In this document: positions 34,646 to 46,649 of the stretch, piece after piece
Numbering within the stretch: position 1 is the first letter of the stretch
Layout: each line of letters starts with the position of its first letter
Assembly (NCBI GenBank): GCA_949126835.1
Contig: OX421495.1
Location: 28,397,721 to 28,461,720 of the forward strand
DNA from: Anisus vortex
Taxonomy: Eukaryota; Mollusca; Gastropoda; Planorbidae
Reading direction: 5' to 3'
DNA length: 64,000 nt
Program-made: the position numbers and the translations under genes
Notes under the pieces: model-generated
The model's input: only the letters and a program-made list of their open reading frames with translations
Told to the model about the DNA's origin: nothing
Database searches by the model: none

Positions 34646-35384
34646 AAGCTAATTGATGATTTAAAAAAGACAATTCAAATAAATGTAGCATCATATAAAA
34701 ACATTTTTAACCAGAACATTCGAAATAGCTATAAGAAAACTTCTCTTTAAGAAATTCTTTTTTACTAAACACCTGAAAAAGAACACATCAAGGAAGAAAC
34801 ATAATAGCAAAATGGATTTAAAAAAACGAAAGTAAAAACAAACTAAATTTGTCCGTTAATGCTATTGGTAAACATGGTAACCGGAATGAAAACAATACAT
34901 TGGTCAATATTATTTGGCATAAAAAGATCCCAGTGAGGAACGTTATCCTAGGAATTCTATTTTCTCCTTCTGTGGAATACTGGAATAATATGAAATGCAT
35001 TTCCCAATGTTTGTCATAATACAAAAGGGTTTATCAGCTGGCCAGTTGTTTTCTTAGGCGCTAGAGAGGAAGTGAAACGGAGAGAAAGACAGCCGCCAGA
35101 ATAAAATCAAATAAGGACACGGCTTACGAAACTCAATTGTTTAAATGACTTCTCTGTGTACACAACGTGGCAGCTTTAATGAAACTAATTGTAAAAATTG
35201 CATTTAAATTTTGATATTTTATTGATTACTATTATATTTACAAGCTTCACAACCAACAAATCCCCATGTTGTGCTCATTAAGCCTCTTTTGTTCTTTTTT
35301 TTTAAAATGTATTCTAGCATCGGTTAAATTTTAGGCATGCGCAATGGAGTCGAGGCAAGAAAGCACATTAATCTTTTGACATCC
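34646..35384. other. Non-coding spacer
   Basis: AT-rich; a 68-codon minus frame at 34818-35024 has no family resemblance. Confidence 0.5.
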
Positions 35385-36552
35385 TTTGTATTTATCTAGG
35401 TCTATATACTTTGTATTTATCTAGGTCTATATACTTTGTATTTATCTAGGTCTATATACTTTGTATTTATCTAGGTCTATATACTTTGTATTTATCTAGG
35501 TCTATATACTTTGTATTTATCTAGGTCTATATACTTTGTATTTATCTAGGTCTATATACTTTGTATTTATCTAGGTCTATATACTTTGTATTTATCTAGG
35601 TCTATATACTTTGTATTTATCTAGGTCTATATACTTTGTATTTATCTAGGTCTATATACTTTGTATTTATCTAGGTCTATATACTTTGAATTTATCTAGG
35701 TCTATATACTTTGTATTTATCTAGGTCTATATACTTTGTATTTATCTAGGTCTATATACTTTGTATTTATCTAGGTCTATATACTTTGATCTAGGTCTAT
35801 ATACTTTGTATTTATCTATGTCTATTTACTTTGTATTTATCTAGGTCTATATACTTTTTATTTATCTAGGTCTATATACTTTGTATTTATCTAGGTCTAT
35901 ATACTTTGTATTTATCTAGGTCTATATACTTTGTATTTATCTAGGTCTATATACTTTGTATTTATCTAGGTCTATATACTTTGTATTTATCTAGGTCTAT
36001 ATACTTTGAATTTATCTAGGTCTATATACTTTGAATTTATCTAGGTCTATATACTTTGTATTTATCTAGGTCTATATACTTTGTATTTATCTAGGTCTAT
36101 ATACTTTGTATTTATCTAGGTCTATATACTTTGTATTTATCTAGGTCTATATACTTTGAATTTATCTAGGTCTATATACTTTGTATTTATCTAGGTCTAT
36201 ATACTTTGTATTTATCTAGGTCTATATACTTTGTATTTATCTAGGTCTATATACTTTGTATTTATCTAGGTCTATATACTTTGTATTTATCTAGGTCTAT
36301 ATACTTTGTATTTATCTAGGTCTATATACTTTGTATTTATCTAGGTCTATATACTTTGTATTTATCTAGGTCTATATACTTTGTATTTATCTAGGTCTAT
36401 ATACTTTGTATTTATCTAGGTCTATATACTTTGTATTTATCTAGGTCTATATACTTTGTATTTATCTAGGTCTATATACTTTGTATTTATCTAGGTCTAT
36501 ATACTTTGTATTTATCTAGGTCTATATACTTTGTATTTATCTAGGTCTATAC
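35385..36552. repeat. 25-bp minisatellite, ~47 copies
   Basis: Unit TTTGTATTTATCTAGGTCTA + TATAC. Very homogeneous: a few copies read TTTGAATTT (near 35689, 36007, 36032, 36157), one near 35786 is shortened, and one carries TATGTCTATTTAC. The near identity over 1.17 kb indicates recent expansion or ongoing homogenisation. Confidence 0.98.
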
Positions 36553-37524
36553 TTTTGTTTATGTAATTATATTAGCTATTGATTTGTATTCAATGAATAC
36601 GTTGGACCAAGCAGCTAGGGTGTGAAGTGTTAAAAACTTTAACATTTAGAACAAGTTTTTAACATAGTTTTCAGTTTCTTTTCCGTCTAGACACAATTAC
36701 CTCCCCCCTCCCACACACACACTCAACCGAAACCCCAACATCACTTTCCTCATATCTGATTTCCTACCAAGCAACATTTTAAGGGATTGACATAATCTGC
36801 TTGGAAATAGATAAACGTTACACTGCATCGATCTTTAAATCCAAACATAAAATACAGACGACAACTAACTGTAAAGTTTAAAGTTTGAACTGTTATAACA
36901 AAGGCATGCATTGGCGCTGCATTATGTTTTGAAGTTCGCGTACATCATCTCTAAAGAGGTGTCTTAAAATAAACGTATTTTGAGTTATTCTGTGTGCAAG
37001 TTGCTCTGAGTTACTGAGACCATTGGCTATTCATTAATTAGTCAAATATTCACTTTACCATGCTGACTAGCATAGAACATCTATCCAATACTAATCATTG
37101 TAGGTGATTGTAATCATGTCAGGTTATTTTGCTTGTAGTTTTCAAACCTGCTATAGACCTTAATTTTCCATGAAATGTTTAAAAACCGACGTTTATTGCA
37201 ATCACTTTAATAGTTATTACCTCAATAATTATTGAGTTATGTCTTTGTTTATATCTCCGCGCGTTTATAGTTAAATTATCTTTCTATTTCCTATGCATTT
37301 GATCAATAAAAAAAAAAAAAGTTTTCTAAACCAGCTGCTGGAAAAATGTACACTAACGTAATCTTAAACGCTTTTTAGCTTAGCTGAATAAATACATTTG
37401 CTATTTTCTAGCTTTAGACCTTGTCTGCGACGCGTTGGATAATTTTACTCTCAACCCCCCCCCCCCCCTTTTCCAATAAACAAAAATTGTATTTGGTTTA
37501 TATATGTATATATATATATATATA
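36553..37524. other. Non-coding stretch, nothing recognised
   Basis: AT-rich; a C run at about 37457-37469 and a TA microsatellite at 37500-37526. Confidence 0.5.
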
Positions 37525-37525
37525 T

Positions 37526-37710
37526 CTTCTTCTGCCTTCTCGTCCTTGAGGAACAGGCGCCGTTTATCGACGTCTGTGATCCTTCCTTGGACATAAGCCA
37601 CCATCAAGGGTCCTCCAGGCATCTCTATCCTGGGCCCGTCTCTCCAGCTTCCCCCAAGTAAGGCCAAATTCCTTGGTATCTGCTTCTACATCTCTGCGCC
37701 AAGTGTTCAA
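37526..37710 (-). pseudogene. LINE polymerase C-terminal fragment
   Basis: The minus strand reads TWRRDVEADTKEFGLTWGKL, ERRAQDRDAWRTL and then broken VDGLC-type sequence: the standard C-terminal tail of one metazoan LINE polymerase class (different from the 3-kb and 9-kb elements). It is 5'-truncated and ends in a TA/TATG-rich tail at 37500-37525. The longest annotated-looking frame (37401-37667) is in another frame and is a shadow. Confidence 0.82.
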
Positions 37711-38764
37711 TCATCAATATATATAATTACCGTGAGTTTGTTTATATATTGTTTATATATATATATATTTAATTACGACAGCCCTTTTTCTTTATAAGAA
37801 ATCCTCAAGTTGAGTTATCAATTCTTATTACAAAGGCGAAATATCAGTGGTCATTTATGCACTGTCATATATGCCGCAATAGATAAGTTTATTATCTCAC
37901 TGGTCAAGTCGCTTGATATGCTTTTCAAGTATTAATTCAATAACAATGTTAAATGATAAGCCAGCTTTTATTACCTTTTGTAGATAATTATTAAGTAGTA
38001 GATGACTGTAGAATAATTAGTACCGAATTGTATACTGTATTATTTATTTGGCTAGAGCCCCCATTCGGTTGATGAAATATTTATTTATTATGTTGTCTTG
38101 TAGTTATTATAATTACTGTTTCAATTGGTAGTATCATTATTAGTTCATTTTGATATTAGTTTAGTGTAGTCTAGGTTGGTCTTGATTCAAAATATCCCCT
38201 GGTAATCTTTATAACATTTATTAGAGTTTTATTTGATTTCTTCAGGTGTATATTTATGTTGGCTCAAATACACAGCAAGCATCGTGTTGTTATTGTGTAG
38301 TGTTGGCAATGATTATTACAGTATAAATAAAACACACACAATACTGGAACGTGAAGAACTGATATAAACCGAGATTTGTAAATAAACGAATAATTGGTTT
38401 AATCACAGAATCACCAATTAGCAATCCGAATGATATGTACACAAGTGGTTAAGAATAGCACATGTCCATAGAATGAATAAGAAATATATTCAATAGACTT
38501 TGAATAGCATTGAAACTACTGGTAAAACAATATTGAATCCTTTATAGTATAAATCTGTAGGAATTTTATCTCAGAGCGCAAGCTACGTGTTTACTCGACG
38601 AGAGCTGCCAAAGAACTGACGAAACTTTCTACTGATTCGCGTGGTTATATCATATGGGTCGATACGATATCATAACCGAATACAAGGGAATACATTACAT
38701 TATATAATAAAATACTAGCGTGCGATGGAATATCCGAATACGACCACTAGCAACAACGGCCATG
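37711..38764. other. Non-coding stretch, nothing recognised
   Basis: AT-rich, with a TA-rich microsatellite near 37735-37768. Confidence 0.5.
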
Positions 38765-38900
38765 TTGTCCGGTACAGTAGCTGGGGAAAACGAACGACCT
38801 TATTAGCTGGGAAAAACCAACGACCTTGGCCTAGGAAATAATACGTCAATATTGTCCGGTTATTTAACTGGGAAAAACCAACGACCTAATTAGCTGACCT
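38765..38900. repeat. Short irregular tandem repeat
   Basis: Three copies of AGCTGGGAAAAACCAACGAC (first copy GGGGAAAACGAACGAC) at about 38779, 38815 and 38867, two of them preceded by TTGTCCGGT. Confidence 0.75.
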
Positions 38901-39194
38901 GATTCTACTGCAATTCTTATAAACGATTAGTATCTATTTAATTATTGTACAATGTATAAGTTTACGTTTCGTTACAATGTATATATATATACATATATTT
39001 ATATATATATACACACTAGTGGTTATGCCCGTCAAAATGACGGAGAAGAGAATGACTACAATGTGTTTTGTTAAGAGAGAAAGTATTTAGTTTTTGTTAT
39101 TTTTAATTGTTTCTGGTCACCCTGACACTGGCATATGCATAAGAATTGTTGCTGTCAAGCTTCTGGCCTCAAAGACTGGCGTAGTGTGTAAAAC

Positions 39195-39575
39195 GCCGAT
39201 ACAATCCCATTAAGAATACACCGGCGGGCGAACGCATGGGGGACAGTTCCCTTAGCGGGTCCGAGATCCATTACACTGCCGAGAGGCCACTGGTATCGGT
39301 GGGGAGAAAGCAATGGACCACCCGGTGCATGGATGCATGTACCTATAGTATAGAATTTGTGCTACTGGGTGACAGTGCAGGTTTACTGGCGAGCCACCAC
39401 GATAATAATCCTTAGGGGAACCGCAGTGAACGATCGCTGGGCTGCGGTTACCTTCCCTGTTATACGGCACGCCACGCCTTCGGCGTGTCGTTGGGTGGCT
39501 GGAGCCCGTAAAGAGATTGCTCAATTCTAAGCGTTACGCCCTGGACACAAGAGCCGAAAGGCTCGTCCGGGTTTT
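39195..39575 (-). repeat. GC-rich hairpin-bearing dispersed element, copy B
   Basis: On the minus strand: GGACGAGCCTTTCGGCTC, AGGGCGTAACG, CCAGCCACCC, a hairpin (CACGCC-GAA-GGCGTG), CCGCAGCCCAGC, GTAGCACAAATTC, ACTATAGGTA, CCGGGTGGTCC and CTCCCCACCGA. Collinear with copy A at 18800-19112 with a few indels. The GAGCC-TTTC-GGCTC start can form a second hairpin nested in GGAC/GTCC. No shared reading frame. Confidence 0.75.
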
Positions 39576-39780
39576 TTAAAAATACTTTTTAATTCTATAT
39601 TAAAATATAGCGAACAGTTGTGTTGACTTGACTTGTTATTAATAATATTAAATTAACAAAAATATACTATCTAAAAGAAAAAAAAAAATGTTAATTAAGT
39701 CAGCAACAAGGCGTAAATCTCTGCTTTCAATCGTAATGGTTGCCATTGTAAGCAAAACAAAATGAAACCGGCTCAACCAG

Positions 39781-40945
39781 GGCCGGATTTAGACGGAAAG
39801 AGGCCCTAGGCTGTTCCACTAATGAGGCACTTTCACCTCCGATTTTTTAGTTTTTAAAATACATCAGAGATAATAAAATGCATCATTACTGTGATCTATA
39901 TCAATATGTTAAATAAAACATCTTGTAATTAATACTAACCTTTATAAAAAAATGTGCACGGATTTAATAAATAAAAAAAGTCGAGCTTTATTTGAACATT
40001 TATTATCAGCACCATATATATAGTATTTGTAACAATAACTAATCAAACAAAACACACAACATTTACAAAGAAACAAAATTCAAATAAGGAAAATCTTTGA
40101 CTACGAAAATAAAATACGCAAAACATTATCATATTTTCTATCAAATTAAATTAAATATATTCAATCCATTGAAGATTAAACCAAATTCAATTCAGATAAA
40201 TTTATTTAATAATAATTTGCATTTAAAGTTTAAGTATTGTAACATGCAGCACACACTGCATTGGCTCGTATTCGTCACTTTGATTAACACCAACGAGGGT
40301 TAATTAATGAAACTGTTTAATTAACGAAGAATGAATCATACAACTCAGAATAATACCATACTTCGCTAGCGAAGTCAGAAATTCAAGCTTGCACGTCTTG
40401 TCTTAAGTAGTCCTTGGTCTTAAACTAAACCAAAAATGGAACTTTATTCAAACAAAATCCAGATCACAAAAAAGAAAATATCAAATATATCATATTAAAT
40501 TTTATGTTAATAGTTAGTTATTTTATTTAAAAATTGACCTTTAAAACGAAATAGTAGAATAGAAGAATTTCTCTCTAAACTTTTTCACACAAAATTCTTC
40601 TATAAGTTCTTCCAAATCTATTTTTCTGAAGGTCTCATTTTAGATGCACAAAATACTCAATGCAGACAACCTCGTCTGGGTCATTGTGCTTCTTAATTGA
40701 TTTTTGATATTTTTAAGTCTTGAAAATGACCTTTCTCCAGTATAATTAGTGACTATTAAACTGAGAAACAGCCGTAATAATTTTCATGAGTTTGAATGAT
40801 AGCAGGGTTTTTTCCAATCATTAAACCCTTCAGAGTGAATGATGTTGCAGAAGATGCAATATATGGAAGAAGTTTACAAATAAAGTAAAAAACGTGGCCT
40901 ATTTTTAATTTACAAATGAACAAGGTTTTCATTATCATTTTTTGT
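39781..40945 (-). mobile_element. Truncated hAT transposon with dimerisation-domain remnant
   Basis: The terminus CAGGGCCGGATTTAGAC at 39781, followed by AGGCCCTAGGC, is a hAT-type end. Inside, on the minus strand, 40560-40790 encodes VTNYTGERSFSRLKNIKNQL and RSTMTQTRLSALSILC, the hAT C-terminal dimerisation domain (NxxxERSFSxLK...LRSTMxQxRL), followed by IDLEELIEEFCVKKFR. The upstream catalytic part is missing, so the other end lies beyond a truncation near 40.95 kb. Not functional. Confidence 0.85.
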
Positions 40946-41059
40946 CTTATTTTTTCATTTATTACAAATAAAACTTTAACACTAGTAGTTAATTTCTAAA
41001 AATGTTTAAACATTGTCTTTACATAATTTTTAGCATCTGATAAAAATTCCTTTAATTTT

Positions 41060-41943
41060 TATTGTAGATTATTTGTTTATGCAACATATGACACCAAAGT
41101 TAAGCGTTAGATTTACGTAGTTATCGGACGTAGTAAGTAGTTAATGTAATGTTTAAATATGTACATTTTATTTCTCTAGTCATATAATATTTATATAATT
41201 TTAGACTTTATTTTATAATTTTTTTATTTTATTGATACAATTTATAAGATTTTTTTTTTAATTAAGGAAAAATAAAAAACATTTTAAAATATTAAAGCAA
41301 ATAAAAATGGGTTAATTATCTCCCTTTAATTAAATATTTTAAAAAGTTTCCAAATTTGATTCCATGGTGTTGCCAAACAAGTTATGTTTTGTAATATAAC
41401 TAATATTTATATTTCTATTTTCAAATCTAGCATCGTAGTGTTTATTTCAACTATATAGTAATTAATTTACGTTAAACAGTTGTTAATAAACTTGTCCTGC
41501 ATTAATTAAGTCAATTTAAATACTTTTTAAAAAATTAATAATTACAATGACAACAATTACATAATATATTGCTAGTATATTAGCCTCTTATATTTTTTTC
41601 AATAATGAAACAAATATTTTAAAATTCATTAGGCTATATATATGCTTAAATAAAGAAAACGAGCATATAAACTATTTTAAATGTAATCTGTATTAAGTAA
41701 TGAGCGCCTTTTCTTTGAGTGCCCTTCGCTAACAGTTCAATGTTAGGTACACATTTAGTTACTTCTGGGTGGTCAAGTGTAAGTGACCTCTTTGTATGCT
41801 TAAAACAGCTTTCATGTGCGATAAAATATGTTCACACGTGTAAGTTGAACCAAAAGCTGAAAGTAGAGTGAATGCCCAGCAGTTGAGGACAACACTACAA
41901 ATCACTCTGCGTGCCAACTCTGGCACGCGTGGCTTAGGTTGCC
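41060..41943 (+). mobile_element. Non-autonomous hAT element (TCGGCAACC type), right part
   Basis: Collinear with 57700-58585: GGTTAATGTAATGTT, CTCCCTTTAATTAAA, GCCAAACAAGTTATGTTTTG, TTTACGTTAAA, CCTGCATTAATTA and, at the end, CTCTGCGTGCCAACTCTGGC and GGTTGCC. The CAGGGGTCGGCAACC left end present at 57305 is not found, so this copy is 5'-truncated. It ends 35-40 bp before the next hAT element. Confidence 0.8.
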
Positions 41944-43079
41944 AACTCTACTCTAGAGTCTCTAGGCTCAGAGATTTAACTATATGAAGTAGCGTAGCCT
42001 GGGGGGGGGGAGCAGGGGTAGCGGCCACTCCCCCTACGACCATTTTCGAAAAAAAAAAAAGGGCCTTTTCGGGAATATTTTTTTTATTAATAATTTTAAC
42101 AACCCACGAAGCAAAATTTATGCTGTTTCTAATTTTATTCTTTATATTTTTTTTAACCATTTATTTTGTTAACCTATATAGGTATGTGAGATTCAGACCA
42201 TTATTTGTTTATACATAGTTACATACTTACATAGGTCTCTTTTTGGGGGTCATAAAAACTGTTCCGTGGATCGGCAAACATCAAGGAAGCTAATTATGCT
42301 TTGATCGTATTATTTTTACTTAATAAAAAAAAAATTTCAATAAACTTGACTTATATAATATTATAATAGCCTATATTTGTATAATGTGTAGACATTGGTT
42401 GGATTTTTATTTAATTTATATTCTTTATGTTAAGTGGGTCTAAAAAGGTCTTATGATTAATATCGTAGACATGAATTAAATGTCTTTAAATCTAAACTGT
42501 CTTTCCTCTTAACATATTAAATATAATCAACAGAATCTTCGGCCGAAATATTAACTTCCGTATCCAAAAAATTATATCTCTTTCAACATTTAAGCTTACG
42601 CTACAATTATATCATTTTGGGGGTGTTGACAATGTGGTTCACCTGACCATTTTCTTAATTCAAGCTTATTTAGTTATCCCAGGTACATTACTTACATTAT
42701 GTTTAAGCTTTCAAATGAAAAAAATAAGGACCTTTTCAAGCCAAAAAATAGGGCTTTTAATGAATAAAACGTGTGAACTATTTAATAATTTTTTTTAAAG
42801 TTAAACATTTTAAATGACTGAAAAGTGGCGTTCTTTCAAGAAAGAAAATGGATACTATTCAAGACAAAATACTAAAGGGGGGTGAGTAACAGTGATGCAC
42901 AAAATAAACCCTCTCCTGCTTAGAGGTAGTGACAGCCCGGTTGTGCTAAATGGTTGTCTCATCTATAGTACACCTGGATAGACCTACTTCTAAATATGGT
43001 CTCTCTTATTAAATTGTGTCTTAAGGGGCACCTTTACGTATAACTTTAAGTATATATTCCAGGGTATTGGTCTCCCTGT

Positions 43080-44540
43080 TTCAACCGATCCATTCTAGTG
43101 CGACCGAATGCCAAGCGAAATAGCTGGACTTCTGAGAGGCGACTGGGACCCTCTTCAGAGCAAAGGGAAAAATGTCTCGTTTCACTAATCCAGTTCTACT
43201 CTCTATTTGGCAGGTGCCTTATTCTAACTTACAAGCTCTGCCTCTCAAAGATCGCTCCGTGGTTGATCCAAAGGTGGCATAAACGCTCTGATCGTGCCAC
43301 TGGCATAATGGTGAGAACTACATTTTATAGACTGGCTGGCTAAATCTGTTGAACTATAAATGCACAATAACGAAAGTTCATAAAACCAAATGTCAACATA
43401 AGCTACAGACAAACCATTAACTATGATGGAGAGAAAATTAATAAATGAAAATACTACAAATAATAAGTGGTCCTATGCGTCTGAATGGAACAAAAAGAAG
43501 AAAAAAGAAGTTGAAGATCGTGCAAACGATTAAGGGACTGTGCGAAAAAGGATGCATGACTTTCTTTAACAACGAAGTCACGACCAAAAGCGCTCTATGA
43601 ACCTAGGATCTAATTACAACATCCCAGCTCCGGCTGCCGGGACTGTTCAGGGATAGGAGACTGCTTTCATAGAAAATCTTTTCAAATCTCAGATGGAGGA
43701 CGAAAGGGACACATGGTAAGACTTCATGCAATCATTGACATAACTATGCAATACCCACAAGATTCACATGAGCTAGTCGTTCTCAAAAGACGATACTGTG
43801 AGTCGTTTCAGTGCTATTAGGTATTTTTTAATTAGTGAAAAATGATAGTGAAATTGATAGACACTGGATGGTTTACTCACCGCCGTTACCACTGCATTTG
43901 AGAGGTATAAGCGGTTGAAGGAGAACTTGCCTCTCAAGTACACGGTAGATTCTTGGGTGGGTAGAAGGCAGAGCTCTACTCACTCACGCGATCAGAATGA
44001 GCAGAGAGATCGAAATCTCAATAAACCGCAATACCCTGTGGATGGGAGTAGAGCCTCCTTCACATATTTCTCCCTATCAACTGGAAGTACGAATGTGCTT
44101 GACTGATCCCGTAGTCGGAAAACACAGTAGATGCTCTGAGGAGTCTTCTACCGCCCTAGAAACTTTACACGCCTATCACGCGTGCATCAAGTCGTTTACT
44201 AAAGGCAGTGCCAGGAGTGATGATTAGAAGAGTGCTGTATCCAAGGGCGGGTACCCGAAGAGAATAGTTGTTCGGGCCTTGTTTTGCAATCTGCAGCTAC
44301 AGAGGTGGAAGGTGGAAGTCATCAAACATACCATCGAGGTAATCGGGGAATAATTTGTAGATGGTTTGGAAGTGATAGGCAATATAGCCATCGCCGATGA
44401 TGCGCTTTCAAAGCAACAGGCCATCGACATCCCCAGGACCTGGTCCGAGCGACTCTGTCGTAAGCTATTGGCTATTTTAGATTTGATCTCTAGGTATGAA
44501 GTGAAAGTCACCCTCCAGTGGATACCAGGTCATTAGCTGG
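43080..44540 (+). pseudogene. LINE (I/Jockey-like) linker and RNase H remnant
   Basis: From about 43890 the plus strand reads FERYKRLKENLPLKYTVDSW, then frame-broken sequence, DPVVGKHS, and finally LLAILDLISRYEVKV followed by TLQWIPGH, a conserved RNase H block (normally VTLQWIPGHCGIxGNExAD) closed here by a stop. 43080-43340 may be polymerase thumb but is not certain. Multiple frames and stops. It sits inside hAT element 1, and the last 50 bp of it are also in the paralogous hAT copy at 57.27 kb. Confidence 0.78.
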
Positions 44541-44544
44541 ATTT

Positions 44545-44745
44545 TAGAGTGGACAGAAAGAAGAAAAGAAGAGAAATACATTTTTCTTATGAAATTCCGT
44601 ATGTTAAGGATTTAACCGTCGGGTCTGGTGTTTTAACAGCTGAGAGGAAACAATTAGACAAGAATAGAGAGTTCCTAAAACGTATAATAGAGACAGTGTT
44701 TTGTAATTGGGACAACATAGACAGAGTAAATTCAAATGTTTAAAC
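44545..44745 (+). pseudogene. Scrap of hAT transposase (DUF4371-like)
   Basis: Reads EIPYVKDLTVGSGVLTAERK, then KNREFLKRIIETVFC. NREFLKRIIETVFC resembles the helix before the FRG motif in ZMYM1-type/DUF4371 hAT transposases. In the paralogue (58.98-59.10 kb) the same frame gives ILFAKDITIGRGVLIAERKK. Two-copy conservation of the peptide supports former coding. Assignment to DUF4371 is by memory of the motif and is moderately uncertain. Confidence 0.55.
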
Positions 44746-45139
44746 TTTTTTTTTTTTGTATCTCTACAAAATCTCTATACTGGCGATTTATCTCGTCTTT
44801 CAATATTAACAGAAGGAGAATGCACACCTATAGAAGCATTCGCATTGATTCTCTAAATACTTTCCATACTAAAGGTTTATCCCGAAAATGACCAGCAGAT
44901 GCAATCAATTTTGCACAAATTTACATCACTAATAGTTTCTAGAAAATGAATCGTGGATGGATAAATAAAAAATGCACTAATATACAGTGTGTGTATCCTG
45001 AGGCACAGTGTATTCTTCTAAGACTTGATACATACGAATTCTTAGTTCTTCTGTTAATCTGGAAAAATTGCTAAAAGTGGGGCCTTTTCCTAAAAGTTCG
45101 CTCCCCCTAGCCCAAAACCTGACTACGCCACTGAACTAT

Positions 45140-45222
45140 TGGTGTTACTTTTGTCAGTTGTAAAGATTCGCTAGTAATGAACCTTGCAGCTCTTTTCTGA
45201 ATTTGTTGTAAGTTTTTAATAA
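45140..45222 (-). pseudogene. Short LINE RT fragment
   Basis: On the minus strand the frame gives IQKRAARFITSESLQLTKVT, the VQxRAARFV block at the thumb of CR1/Jockey-type polymerases. About 27 codons only; it lies between hAT element 1 and another copy of its right end. Confidence 0.65.
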
Positions 45223-45234
45223 TATATATATATA

Positions 45235-45485
45235 TGAACTTGGAAATCAGAAATATCAATCAATTTTGCAGAATTTTCCACCACTAATAGTTGCTCGGAA
45301 AAGAATCGTCAATAGTGAAATAAAAACTGCAGTAATACTGGCGTGTGTAGCTTATCCCGAGGCACTGGGTATTATTGTAAGATTTGATAAGTACGAATTT
45401 TTTGTTATTCTGTTAATCTAGAAAAATTGCGGGACCTTTTTCTTAAAATTCGCTCCACCTAGCGCCAAAACCTGCTATGCCTCTG
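45235..45485 (+). mobile_element. Third copy of the hAT (CAGTAGCGTAGCC) right end
   Basis: ATCAATCAATTTTGCAGAA, TCGTCAATAGTG, ACTGCAGTAATA, GAGGCACTGGG, GTACGAATT, TTCGCTCCACCTAGCG and the end CTATGCCTCTG repeat 44890-45133 and 59290-59538. No left end is associated, so it is a truncated copy. Confidence 0.82.
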
Positions 45486-45559
45486 AAGTCCTGATAGTTG
45501 CTTTTAATTGATCCAAATTAAAACAAGACGTTTAACTTTCTCTAAAATTTGAGATAATT

Positions 45560-46080
45560 GCTTTTGCCTTTAGCCACATCGACTGATTTGAGTAACTCTG
45601 TGTTCTTTATGATGTCCTAACAAGGTAGGCGGGGTGTCTGGACTCTGTAAACAGATCAGCGTAGTGCTGTTGCATAGATCCTCCACCTTGTGTCCCGAGG
45701 AATAAGCGTGAGCATAGCCCCAGGCCGGTGACGCCGCGTTGAAGTCACCACCAATACAAGTAAGGGAAAGAATTGCCTCCATGTTGAAGTCCGAATCCTT
45801 TCTCGGGGGGTTGTATACATTGGTCAGGGTGTAAGCCTTTCCGTTCTAAAACACCTCCGCACTTCATACAGGTGCATTAGAAGACCGTGTAATCCGTAAA
45901 AGATCACACCCTCGTCTTCCCTATCTTGCACTCCTGGAACATTGCCACGTCAATATCGTACTCGACAAACAGTTTGAGGATCTCTAGAGACTTGATAATC
46001 AGGCCACACACGTTTAGGTGCAGAACCCGGAGCTGGGCGTTCGTCTGGAACTTTCCTTTGCCAAAGTCACGTCTAATTTC
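45560..46080 (-). pseudogene. LINE endonuclease domain remnant (I/Jockey-like)
   Basis: Read on the minus strand: LRVLHLNVCGLIIKSLEILK, EYDIDVAMFQECKIG (the motif N/E region of an APE-type endonuclease), CIQPPRKDSDFNM, then ILSLTCIGGDFNAASPAWGY with the catalytic GDFNA block and SPDTPPTLL. Frame is kept over long stretches with one early stop (after TRV) and losses near the end. The polymerase is absent. Probably the 5' half of the same LINE type whose RNase H lies inverted at 43.9-44.5 kb. Confidence 0.85.
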
Positions 46081-46640
46081 AGGTTTACAACACTACTACT
46101 CGCAGAAGTTGCCTTCGGCACTCGGTGGAACGCGGTCTTATTGTGACGTGCCTGATTACCCAAAGCAGAATTCCAGTGGTCCGCCGAACCTGGTTTTGCC
46201 TTTTTGCCCACCCCTAGGACAGCCGGTGATTTCGATCTGCTGCTTGGCAACACCAGTGTCTATAGAGACACTCTAGAGACAGCGTCGAGACAGCGGCAGA
46301 GTTCACCTAGTGCGCAATGGTTCTAGCTCTTCGAGGTTTACCTACCAAAACCCCTGTCCTCTTTCGAGCGATTCCACTTCCCATTGGGTGAAGAGAAACG
46401 ACGGTCCGGCAATGTTACTGCTGCACTACCTATAAGGTCCAGGCATGACCATGTCTCCCTACCCTCTGGTCCGTTTTATCCCACACTATAGGCTGTGAAC
46501 TGAGTGCATTCGTTTTGCTCTCCTTTCCCTTTTGTCTCCGTTTCAACGAACGGCAACGAATGTGTTACATTTTTGTAACTTCACTGGCGACAATTTATGC
46601 AGTACTTCCTATCACATGTTTCCTATGAACTATTTCAGAC
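46081..46640 (-). other. Possible LINE ORF1 remnant
   Basis: Sequence 5' of the endonuclease remnant on the minus strand. It has higher GC than its surroundings and fragmentary basic, serine-rich frames (46014-46253), which would fit a gag-like ORF1, but no zinc knuckle was found. It shares a 20-mer with 47331-47350 in inverse orientation. Confidence 0.4.
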
Positions 46641-46649
46641 AATGTTCTT

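Larger units (their letters stand above)
41987..45133 (+). mobile_element. hAT-type element 1 (CAGTAGCGTAGCC family), 3.1 kb
   Basis: Left end AAGTAGCGTAGCCTGG then a GGGGGAGC/GCTCCCCC-like inverted stretch, CCTACGACCATTTTCG and GGGCCTTTTCGG; right end TTCGCTCCCCCTAG...GACTACGCCACTG, the inverse of CAGTGGCGTAG. Flanks AACTATATG (41978-41986) and AACTATTG (45134-45141) fit an 8-bp target-site duplication with one indel, as expected for hAT. Interior: LINE RNase H remnant (43.9-44.5 kb) and a hAT transposase scrap (44.56-44.74 kb). Its paralogue is at 57049-59538. Confidence 0.85.

Noticed and set aside
43098..43343. 81-codon plus frame as a host gene
   Set aside because: It lies inside hAT element 1, has no recognisable domain, and is flanked by LINE remains; most likely decayed LINE sequence.
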